A stretch of DNA of 45,806 bases, taken from Thermoplasmatota archaeon. Lineage in GTDB: Archaea; Thermoplasmatota; Penumbrarchaeia; Penumbrarchaeales; Penumbrarchaeaceae. Position numbers and translations under genes: made by a program. Shown piece by piece: positions 33,409-40,520 of this stretch; the first letter of the stretch is position 1; every line of letters starts with the position of its first letter. The stretch covers positions 1 through 45,806 of the forward strand of contig JALOTP010000009.1 in NCBI GenBank assembly GCA_025457865.1. The letters run 5' to 3'. Below the pieces are notes generated by a model. The model had not been told where the DNA came from and ran no database searches. It saw only the letters and a list, made by a program, of their open reading frames with translations.

Positions 33409-34266
33409 TCAGGACCGATCTATGGTATCGATCCCATAAATCCTCCTAGGGGCCAAGACCATGAGTTCGTACTGGGCATCATCATCTAGCAAACCCGTTT
33501 CCCTTGCCCATCGGACCTTCTTGGGAACGGAATCTGGGGGAAGGACTACATCCGGCCTTGAAGGGTCATCTATGTAATCGGTCTCCAGGAGCGGATAGGT
33601 CCCATCTATTAGCATTTCCCTAAGGAAATCCTTTCTGCATAGCATTGAAGCGGATAGGCCCACCGCGAATGCGGACCTGACCGTTTTGGGGTCGCTGTAA
33701 TGCTTTATGGCCCTTTCCCTGCTAAGACCAGCCTTGTCGCAGAGATCTCCCAGATGGGCCATGAGGTTCTCGTTCGATGATAAGGATTCAGTATGGAGGA
33801 CGACCGGCGCCCTGCGCTTTGAAGCTCCTTCCATTGCCTTCAATAGAATCCTATCGCAGAGGTTCTGCATCTCCGGAGCAACAGGGAAATGGACCCTTCC
33901 GACCTCTCCTATGCCCAGGACCTCTCCTGAATCCAACAAATCCATTGCGAGTCCCACCGCTGAGAGCTGTAGCTCTAAAGCCCTGTCAGCTCCCAATGCT
34001 TCGCATTGGTAGGGCAGATCCCCCGGATACGGCCCTACAACGCAATCGGCCTTTGCACCTAGATCAGATGCAAGTCCCTTCATCTCTATTGTGGTCCTAA
34101 AGGCCCGTTCATATTCGGATATGTCCAGGTTTGGCACCCTTTTATATGGCTTATGTACGATGATCAGATAGGTGCCACCTGCATCCATGAAACGTTGGAC
34201 TGCCCTGTTCGGGTCACCGCTCGGGTCCAGATGGATATGTGAGTCCAGTATGGGAAGGGCGTCCAT
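33409..34266 (-). CDS. TatD-like metal-dependent hydrolase
   Basis: The 285-aa product has the amidohydrolase-fold signature DSHIHLDPSG near the N-terminus, GIGEVGRVHF (metal-ligand Glu), VVLHTES (His), IKHYS (His) and LLETDYID (Asp). These are the TatD-family metal ligands in order. TatD proteins act as 3'-5' exonucleases or phosphoesterases; archaeal members of this branch are uncharacterised. It follows the TBP-like gene by 18 bases and is probably cotranscribed with it. Confidence 0.85.
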   Translation of the reverse strand: MDALPILDSHIHLDPSGDPNRAVQRFMDAGGTYLIIVHKPYKRVPNLDISEYERAFRTTIEMKGLASDLGAKADCVVGPYPGDLPYQCEALGADRALELQLSAVGLAMDLLDSGEVLGIGEVGRVHFPVAPEMQNLCDRILLKAMEGASKRRAPVVLHTESLSSNENLMAHLGDLCDKAGLSRERAIKHYSDPKTVRSAFAVGLSASMLCRKDFLREMLIDGTYPLLETDYIDDPSRPDVVLPPDSVPKKVRWARETGLLDDDAQYELMVLAPRRIYGIDTIDRS

Positions 34267-34284
34267 GACAAGCCCCCAATCATA

Positions 34285-34818
34285 TCAGGTCTTACCAAGC
34301 CTTGTTCCTATCATATGAAGGCTTGTAACCGCTTCCGCCACCGACGGGGCCCCCTTCACGATCAGCTTTCCCTCAGGGAATATCAGTACCTCGATACCGG
34401 ACCTCCCTAGCCGTAATATGAACCCGGGAAGCTCTGACGGGTCATATATAATGCCATCCTTCTTGAACTCTTCATAGACCGACCTAGCGTCCAGGGGGGA
34501 TCCGAGATCGTGCGAAGCTATGACCTCCTCGATCTTGACGCCGGGACCAGCTTTGAGGTCCGATGATCTGAACGCTTCGGATGAGATGAGCGATCGTGCG
34601 GCCTCTTCGAGATCGCTCTCCTGTTTCAATCCGCTGAACTTGACGGTGCCATCACCCAGGACAAAGACGCTGCATTCCGGGTCCTTCATCTCGAACTTCA
34701 AGCCATTGAAGAATGAACCCTGGTAATTGGTATTAGGTAGCAGCTCCGACAGCCTTTGCAGATCTGGCCTGCCCTCCAATCTGATAGAGCCTGTTATGCT
34801 CTCTATGGATATCTTCAT
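34285..34818 (-). CDS. Divergent TATA-binding protein (TBP) paralogue
   Basis: The 177-aa product has two imperfect TBP repeats. The first contains LLPNTNYQGSFFNGLKFEMK and FVLGDGTVKFSGLKQESDLEEA. The second contains IEEVIASHDLGSPLDARSVY, LPGFILRLGRSGIEVLIF and PEGKLIVKGAPSVAEA. These align with the PGL-x-Y-R and F-x-SGK-x-V-x-TG cores of TBP. The sequence is far less conserved than a main TBP, and one of the four usual DNA-intercalating phenylalanines (second repeat, FPGL) is Leu. It is probably an alternative TBP with changed promoter choice, or a TBP-fold protein with another role. The main TBP is presumably elsewhere in the genome. Confidence 0.75.
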   Translation of the reverse strand: MKISIESITGSIRLEGRPDLQRLSELLPNTNYQGSFFNGLKFEMKDPECSVFVLGDGTVKFSGLKQESDLEEAARSLISSEAFRSSDLKAGPGVKIEEVIASHDLGSPLDARSVYEEFKKDGIIYDPSELPGFILRLGRSGIEVLIFPEGKLIVKGAPSVAEAVTSLHMIGTRLGKT

Positions 34819-34877
34819 GTTAGGACCCTGGTCCCAATGGAGGTCGGCCTTATTAATCGTTTTTCCAAGGGATGCTC

Positions 34878-35123
34878 TCAGACCTCGCCCTCCCCCTCTC
34901 CATGCATGGGTCTCACCCTATCTCTTTGACGGTCGATGCCGCTTTCCTCCAGTTCGAGTATATATCTCATGGACCAGCAGTACGAATCATAGGCTTTGGT
35001 ACCGGTCCTGTGGACCTTACCTTCGATCTCAATATGGCAATGGGAACAGAGTATGTGTGTCCTTCTGATATTGATACCTGCGGATGCCTGAGCCGCATGA
35101 TCGACCAGAGGGTCGGGGAACAA
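34878..35123 (-). CDS. Small Cys/His protein, hypothetical
   Basis: An 81-aa product with a possible metal site CSHCH, the segment HRTGTKAYDSYCWSMRYILEL and an acidic tail GEGEGEV. It starts at one of two adjacent TTG codons (35126 or 35123). The second has better spacing from the AGGTGA that overlaps the stop of the preceding zinc-ribbon gene, indicating translational coupling. Codon usage is like real genes of the window. I do not recognise the family. Confidence 0.55.
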   Translation of the reverse strand: MFPDPLVDHAAQASAGINIRRTHILCSHCHIEIEGKVHRTGTKAYDSYCWSMRYILELEESGIDRQRDRVRPMHGEGEGEV

Positions 35124-35130
35124 CAAGAGC

Positions 35131-35328
35131 TCACCTGCCCATCCGCTTCCACTCCTGACTTACCTCATCGAACCTCTCATACCCGTGCTTATCGAACCTG
35201 ACGCCGCAGGAAGGTTCTGTACACCTATACCTCACATCCTTGTCCTCGCCTGCCCCTATCACGACTGGTACGAGCAGTCCATTTGCGCAGACCGGACATA
35301 CAGGATAATAGTTCGTGGATTGGCTCAT
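35131..35328 (-). CDS. Small zinc-ribbon protein
   Basis: The 65-aa product has CPVCANG and CTEPSCGVRFD, a clear C4 zinc ribbon, then a charged C-terminus. ATG 35328 has AAGGTG six bases upstream; GTG 35337 is also in frame. It is the first gene of a two-gene minus-strand unit with the Cys/His protein at 34878-35123, and is divergent from the TFS gene. Nucleic-acid or protein binding is likely, but the target is unknown. Confidence 0.7.
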   Translation of the reverse strand: MSQSTNYYPVCPVCANGLLVPVVIGAGEDKDVRYRCTEPSCGVRFDKHGYERFDEVSQEWKRMGR

Positions 35329-35472
35329 CAAGGGCACCTTGCTTGGATGAAGTGATAACCTAACCTTTTATTATACTATCTACCTGTTCTTGAAAGTCCG
35401 ACAGTCCGGTCTGGCAAAAGGTTTTTATCGCCCTTGCTGTTGGCTTAAAAGGCCTTCGCAGGTGAACGACCT

Positions 35473-35934
35473 ATGTTCTGTCCATCATGCAGGAAATTGC
35501 TCAGGCCTGAGAACGGGGCCTTGAAGTGCAATACATGCAGTTATACAAAGGAGATACCTGGCGCTCAGGTACAGAGTCCCTCCGATAAGAGGAAGGACCC
35601 AAGGCTGGTCTGTCCGAAATGCAACAAGAAGGGCACCTGCATTGAGGTGTCCAAGACGAAGAAGGCCGAGGATGGCCTCCTTACCGTTGATACGGTCCTT
35701 TCACCTATCGTCTACAACTGCACTGCATGCGGTTTCAAGTTCATGGAGAATCCCAGGGACATTGCCGTCTTCGAGGACCTTGACACAATGCCCATCGACG
35801 ATCAGGTGTTCTGTTCGAAATGCGGCAACAGGGGAGCTTACTGGCACCTTAGGCAGACAAGGTCCGCCGATGAGGCGACGACCAGGTTCTACAGGTGTAC
35901 CAAATGCAAGAACACCTGGAGAGAGTATGCCTAG
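35473..35934 (+). CDS. Transcription factor S (TFS/RpoM-like) with an extra zinc ribbon
   Basis: TFS stimulates RNA cleavage by stalled archaeal RNA polymerase. The 153-aa product has an N-terminal ribbon (C3, C6, C19, C22) and a C-terminal TFIIS-type ribbon (C114, C117, C142, C145). The acidic catalytic hairpin TRSADEA carries D133 and E134, and the ending KNTWREYA is typical. Typical TFS is about 105 aa with two ribbons. Here a third ribbon (C47, C50, C83, C86) sits between them. The catalytic site is intact, so activity is expected. A TATA-like sequence upstream would give it its own promoter. What the middle ribbon adds is unknown. Confidence 0.88.
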   Translation: MFCPSCRKLLRPENGALKCNTCSYTKEIPGAQVQSPSDKRKDPRLVCPKCNKKGTCIEVSKTKKAEDGLLTVDTVLSPIVYNCTACGFKFMENPRDIAVFEDLDTMPIDDQVFCSKCGNRGAYWHLRQTRSADEATTRFYRCTKCKNTWREYA

Positions 35935-35984
35935 GGCGATGTCCGGGAAACCCATTAATACCCGGCCCGACACTGACATGCACC

Positions 35985-37184
35985 ATGGGAAAGGCGGAAG
36001 GAGCACAAGGAGGTCCATCTACCATCAAAGAAGGAGCGGTGGTCATGGACCTGGTACCTTCCGGCGGCCTTAAAGGACCTGGGACAAGAAGCTCTCTCTT
36101 CTACAACCCTTCCATGGTCCAGAACAGGGATGTCTCAGTTCTTTTCCTATCGACCTTGCTTGAAGGGGGAATGCTCCCTGGTAGGGACCGTAAGGATATC
36201 CTTGACGGCCTTTGCGGTTCCGGTATAAGGGCAATGAGGTTCGCCCTTGAGATCGGAGATATGGACGGAACCGTGAGGTATATGGGATGCGACAGGGAGG
36301 AACAGGCCGTGGAACATGCAAAGAGGAGCGTACTGGAGAACAAGGCGCCCGTCGAGATATTCCACGATGATCTCAACGTCCATCTGCAAGGCAAACGGTA
36401 CTCCTATATCGATGTGGACCCTTACGGCTCACCTGTCCAGTTCGTCCCATCTGCCCTGACCTCGCTATTGTCAGGTGGCGTTCTGGCGGTGACCGCAACG
36501 GATACCGCAGCACTGACCGGTTCAGCCAGGAAGGCGTCCATGAGAAGGTACTGGACGCAAAATATCAAGACAGAATACCTGCATGAGATCTCCTGCAGGG
36601 TCCTGGCAGGATATCTGGCACGTTGCGCATCCACGATCGAGAGGGCCGTCCAACCCATTTTCCTGTATTCTTCGGACCATTATGTGAGAGGTTATTTCAG
36701 GGTGGTAAAGAGCGCAAGCAAAGCGGATTCTTCCATGAGGTCACTTGGCTTCTTAGTGCTCGACCCGCCTGCGGCCCCTTTACAGTTCCAGAATCTAGAG
36801 GAACTGTCCAAGGATGGAGGGGGCAGACAAGTACTGGGCCCCCTCTGGCTCGGAAATTTGGAGGACCCTTCTTTCATCGAAGCTGCCCTGAGGACACTGA
36901 CATCAGGTAATGGGCCTGTACGGCACCTCACAACGGTGAAGAGCCTTGAGAGCATGCTGAGGAGGGCTTTGGGCGAATCGGGGCTCCCACCTGGGGGTTA
37001 TGACCTGAACGTACTTGCGTCCAGGCTCAAAGCATCACCTCCTCCTATAGAGAAGGTCATAGATTGTCTTTCGAAAAGGGGTCACAGGGCCAACAGGAGC
37101 AGGTTCTCGCATACACTGGTGAAGACCGATGCGCCTTTCAATGATATGAAGGCAGTGTTCATGGAGCTTAGCGGTGGGGGGTGA
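35985..37184 (+). CDS. trm1: tRNA (guanine-26 N2)-dimethyltransferase Trm1
   Basis: Trm1 uses S-adenosylmethionine to make m2,2G26 in tRNAs. The 399-aa product shows the N-terminal KEGAVVMDLVPSGG, the family FYNPSMVQNRD, the SAM motif ILDGLCGSGIRAMRFA, the catalytic DVDPYGSPVQF and a C-terminal domain ending HTLVKTDAPF. The chosen ATG is 31 codons inside the open frame. It is preceded by a TATA-like CATTAATACC (35952-35961) about 25 bases upstream, suggesting a leaderless start. Confidence 0.94.
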   Translation: MGKAEGAQGGPSTIKEGAVVMDLVPSGGLKGPGTRSSLFYNPSMVQNRDVSVLFLSTLLEGGMLPGRDRKDILDGLCGSGIRAMRFALEIGDMDGTVRYMGCDREEQAVEHAKRSVLENKAPVEIFHDDLNVHLQGKRYSYIDVDPYGSPVQFVPSALTSLLSGGVLAVTATDTAALTGSARKASMRRYWTQNIKTEYLHEISCRVLAGYLARCASTIERAVQPIFLYSSDHYVRGYFRVVKSASKADSSMRSLGFLVLDPPAAPLQFQNLEELSKDGGGRQVLGPLWLGNLEDPSFIEAALRTLTSGNGPVRHLTTVKSLESMLRRALGESGLPPGGYDLNVLASRLKASPPPIEKVIDCLSKRGHRANRSRFSHTLVKTDAPFNDMKAVFMELSGGG

Positions 37185-37191
37185 CGGTCGA

Positions 37192-37521
37192 ATGGTACAG
37201 GTCCTTGCTACGTCCATGGAAGCAAAGGTCCTCAAAGTACTCTTGGATAGATACCCTGTCGATGATATCGAACTATCCAAGAGGACCAGCATCGACCTCA
37301 GGGAGGTAAGGAGGACATTGATAGGGATGGAAAGAAGAGGCTGGGTGAAGCTTGACAGGCTTCCTGACAGGATGTTCGTGAGGCTCCTTAGAACGGATTT
37401 CCTATTCCTCGGGCGGGATGAGACCCAGAGGAAGGCCGTGAAACATAAGAAAGGTAAGAATGACAAGGTCACAAGGGAGAAGCTCCTGAATGACCCATAT
37501 GATGATATCATGTACGCATGA
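37192..37521 (+). CDS. Winged-helix DNA-binding protein
   Basis: The 109-aa product contains a winged helix-turn-helix (KVLKVLLDRYPVDDIELSKR, then EVRRTLIGMERRGWVKL) and a basic C-terminal tail (RKAVKHKKGKNDKVTREKL). GGGGGTGA (37176-37183) at the end of trm1 serves as Shine-Dalgarno for ATG 37192, so it is cotranscribed with trm1. It may be a transcription regulator, or an RNA-binding partner given the context; the target is unknown. Confidence 0.7.
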   Translation: MVQVLATSMEAKVLKVLLDRYPVDDIELSKRTSIDLREVRRTLIGMERRGWVKLDRLPDRMFVRLLRTDFLFLGRDETQRKAVKHKKGKNDKVTREKLLNDPYDDIMYA

Positions 37522-37572
37522 TGATCTGGGATGGGAAGTTCAAACCCTGCCCTCTATCGATCATATTAAAAT

Positions 37573-37657
37573 TGGCGCCGGGGATCGGATTTGAACCGAC
37601 AAGGGTCACCCCAGCGGTTTTCGAGACCGCCGCCGTACCGGATTGAGCCACCCCGGC
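37573..37657 (-). tRNA. tRNA-Ser (CGA)
   Basis: Read on the minus strand, the acceptor is GCCGGGG/CCCCGGC with discriminator G and an encoded CCA (37575-37573). The anticodon stem is GCGGT/ACCGC with loop CTCGAAA (anticodon CGA). A long class II variable arm and T arm with loop TTCAAAT are present. There is no intron. Unlike the other two tRNAs here, its 3' flank lacks the structured element and any duplicated tRNA end. Confidence 0.94.
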
Positions 37658-37744
37658 AATATCCTTCTGGACGAGTTCAGGTCTATTCCGATTTGAATAA
37701 AAAGACTTTCGGTCCATCGACCGTCCCACATCATTTACCAGGTA

Positions 37745-40192
37745 TCAGATGAAATCGGCCCCGCCCCTGACCTCCAGGAGCTTCTCCCTAACTCTCTGTG
37801 CCAGTCCTAGTGCGCCCATGTTCTTGAGGCTCTGATACGCCTCCGTCAGGAAGCTCCTAGCCTCATCGAACCTCTCGATCCTTATGTAATGCTCTCCCAA
37901 GAAGTACCTTGCCCTCGATAGCTCGTATAGGACATCGAGCGATTCGAAGGAGGATATCGATTTGAGGAGCAATGACTCCGCTTCCTCCGGGTCGCCAACC
38001 CTTGAACGGCAATCGCCCATATACATCATGGCAACGCCTAAGGCGACCTTGTCGTCCCTCTCCCTAATATCCTCTATAGCATGATCGTAAAGGCTTGAGG
38101 CCTCCTCGTACCTGCCCTGGAGCGCTCTGAGGTGTATCAGGTTAAGGGTCGGCCACCAGGTATCCTGTCTTCCTTGCTCTTTGGCGCTCTCGATCGCCTG
38201 ATGCAGATATTTTTCGGCCTCCTCTGTCTCCCTGTTCATCAGGTGGACGTTCCCCAGGTTGTTATAACCCCTTGAGACCTCTGCAAGGTTCCCTATGGAC
38301 TCGAGGTGTTTGACACCCCTCGAATAATAATCAATGGCCTTCTTCTGGTCCCCGCGGTGATTGAAGACATTGCCGATATTGAGGTAGAGGGAGCCTATGG
38401 TGTTCGCATCGTTTATGGATTTGGCGTACTGCAATGATTTGGAGAACATCTCGAGCGACCTTGTGAGATCCCCCTTCCTCCAGTTGATGTATCCCATGCC
38501 CATATAAGCCTGGGCAATGTAACTGATGGAAGAAGTCTCCTGTGTGGAGCTCACGACGTCATTGTAATAGGTAAGGGCCCTTTCAAAATCACCTTTCCTC
38601 TTGCACAGCTCTCCCATGTTGTTCTTTGCTCGGACCTTGGCCGAAGGTTGCCTGAGAACGGTCGCAAGGTTCAATGCACGCTCGGAGAACTCCAAGGAAC
38701 GCTTCCAATCCCCTATCTGGAGGCATAGATCGGAAATGTCCAGCAGAACTTCCATGTTCTGGGTCTTCAACGCCTCGGACTGAGGGAGCTTCTCTATGCA
38801 ATCAAGGACCATATGCAGATATTCCAGGGCCTTGTGCGGAGAGGCCTTCTGATAATAGGAGGCCGCTCTGGTCAGATAATGGAGGGCCTTCTCAAGGTCC
38901 TTTCCCCTGTAGTAATGTGTACCTATGTTACCCCAGAAGAGCGGATCGTTCCTGTACTTGGTCTCCAGAACGAGCGCCATCTTCGTATGGAGGAAACGCC
39001 TTCTGCTGTGGTTCAGTTCAGAATAGACGATCTCCTGTATAACTGGGTTCTCGAAATCGTACCTCTCCTCATCGGTGATCTCCTTGAGGAACTTCGCCTG
39101 TACAAGCTCTTCCAGTGCTTCCAGGACATCTTCGTCCTTCATGTTAAGGGAATCCTTGATGATATCGAAGGTGATCCTTGTACCTGAGGAAACCGATGAA
39201 AGCCTGATCACGTTCATGGAATTGGCGTTCAACCAATGCATCCTTCTAAGGATTATGTCCTTAAGCGTGGTGGGGAGAGATATCGTCTCCGGGTCTATGG
39301 ACTGGGACCATTCTGGCTCCAGAGGATTGATGACGTCCCTTTCAAGGAGGGAATAGATCACTTCCTCTATGAAGAATGGGTTCCCGTTCGTCCTCTTGAA
39401 TATCATGGTCCCGAAGGTCTGTGGCACCTTCTCGATCTGCATTATGCTCTGGATGAGATTATCTGTTTCGTCCTCGGTCAGCCTCTTCAAGCTTAACGGA
39501 ACGAATAGCTTGTCCCTTGAGAGCCTTTTCAGAGGATCGGACAGCGGATGCGGATTATCCTCTCCCCAGAAGAGGTCCTCCGGCCTATAGGTGCATATTA
39601 TCATTATCGAATGGTCCTGGATCTTGGGTGCTAGGTACTGAAGCAGCTTGATTGACGGCGGGTCTGCCCAATGAAGGTCATCTACGAAGAGGCAGACTGG
39701 ACATTGACCTGCGAGCTTGAAGATGAACCGTGAGAGCTTGTCGAACTCAAGGAGACCCTCCACCACCATGTCCTCCTTGACCTCGACCTCGATTTCCGCG
39801 GGTATGAGGGACATGGGAACGAAGTCGTCCATGACGGCCGATTGGTCGTTCGTGCCTCCGTTCCTGCTTGAGTCAGGGACAGAGAAAGGGGAGGCTTCAT
39901 CCTCGGAGGATTTGCTCAATTTCCTGTACTGGTTGAACATATCCTTGAATGGGAGATAGATGTCCGTATCCTTGAAATACAGACAGCGGCCTGAAAGGAA
40001 TGTGAAACCCTTGAACTCGGGGAGCTCTTTCATCTCTTCTATGAGCCTAGTCTTACCTATACCGGCCTCTCCATCCACTAGGACCAGCCTTCCATGCTTC
40101 TGTGCCACTTCCTTGAGGATCCCGCTGAGGGTCCCTAGCTCTTCCTTCCTTCCAACGTAGGTGGTCCTGGACCTTTCATGGGTGGGGAGCAT
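37745..40192 (-). CDS. STAND-like ATPase with C-terminal TPR repeats
   Basis: The 815-aa product begins YVGRKEELGTLSGIL, then Walker A GEAGIGKT and Walker B-like VCLFVDDLHWADP, as in predicted AAA/STAND ATPases related to MalT and cyclase-associated regulators. A winged-helix-like region follows. About eight to ten TPR units then cover roughly residues 400-800 (for example ERALTYYNDVVSS, KKAIDYYSRGVKH, LAEVSRGYNNLGNV). There is no separate output domain such as a cyclase or LuxR helix. Such proteins usually sense ligand or protein partners and oligomerise. GGTGA seven bases before the ATG and TTTAATAG (40230-40238) give start and promoter. Confidence 0.85.
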   Translation of the reverse strand: MLPTHERSRTTYVGRKEELGTLSGILKEVAQKHGRLVLVDGEAGIGKTRLIEEMKELPEFKGFTFLSGRCLYFKDTDIYLPFKDMFNQYRKLSKSSEDEASPFSVPDSSRNGGTNDQSAVMDDFVPMSLIPAEIEVEVKEDMVVEGLLEFDKLSRFIFKLAGQCPVCLFVDDLHWADPPSIKLLQYLAPKIQDHSIMIICTYRPEDLFWGEDNPHPLSDPLKRLSRDKLFVPLSLKRLTEDETDNLIQSIMQIEKVPQTFGTMIFKRTNGNPFFIEEVIYSLLERDVINPLEPEWSQSIDPETISLPTTLKDIILRRMHWLNANSMNVIRLSSVSSGTRITFDIIKDSLNMKDEDVLEALEELVQAKFLKEITDEERYDFENPVIQEIVYSELNHSRRRFLHTKMALVLETKYRNDPLFWGNIGTHYYRGKDLEKALHYLTRAASYYQKASPHKALEYLHMVLDCIEKLPQSEALKTQNMEVLLDISDLCLQIGDWKRSLEFSERALNLATVLRQPSAKVRAKNNMGELCKRKGDFERALTYYNDVVSSTQETSSISYIAQAYMGMGYINWRKGDLTRSLEMFSKSLQYAKSINDANTIGSLYLNIGNVFNHRGDQKKAIDYYSRGVKHLESIGNLAEVSRGYNNLGNVHLMNRETEEAEKYLHQAIESAKEQGRQDTWWPTLNLIHLRALQGRYEEASSLYDHAIEDIRERDDKVALGVAMMYMGDCRSRVGDPEEAESLLLKSISSFESLDVLYELSRARYFLGEHYIRIERFDEARSFLTEAYQSLKNMGALGLAQRVREKLLEVRGGADFI

Positions 40193-40520
40193 CTGGTTTC
40201 ACCGGTCGGAACTTAAAAGGATGCGGGATACTATTAAATGCTTTTCGTATTCCTCCATTCATAAGAAAATCAGTCTAACTTCCGTATTCTTTACCATCAT
40301 ACCCGATATCGGACCGTAATACTTTTGCTCCCCTGTTCATTATTTTTATAACCGGTCCTGACCTGAACTTATTCCAGCCTTTTGCGGGTCCTTCACGTTG
40401 GGTCCTACTGGACCTGTTCGAGGCCTTGGGACATCCATTCCATGGAACCTTCGGCACGCGGACAGTTACGTAGCGGACACGACCAACGTAAGGGGGGAAG
40501 GTCGTAAAGGAGGCAACCTG
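40193..40520 (+). promoter_or_regulatory. nrdJ promoter and long structured leader
   Basis: This 328-base gene-free stretch holds the divergent promoter of the TPR ATPase and, for nrdJ, a TATA box TTTTTATAA (40343-40351) predicting transcription from about 40373. The leader of about 145 bases can close with a long-range stem: CTT-c-ACGTTGG (40391-40401, one bulged C) with CCAACGTAAG (40483-40492). Inside it are a GGTCC-TACT-GGACC hairpin and a TTCCATGGAA palindrome. The nrdJ Shine-Dalgarno (AAGGAGG) follows 14-20 bases later. No classical B12 box is visible. Riboswitch-like control is only a hypothesis. Confidence 0.45.

Noticed and set aside
37558..37660. A third copy of the tRNA-linked element behind tRNA-Ser(CGA)
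   Set aside because: The bases after the CCA do not match copies A or B, no tRNA-end duplication follows, and the neighbouring gene ends within about 50 bases.
40373..40520. Cobalamin riboswitch upstream of nrdJ
   Set aside because: The B12-box consensus is not present and the fold does not match the cobalamin class, so only an unspecified structured leader is claimed.
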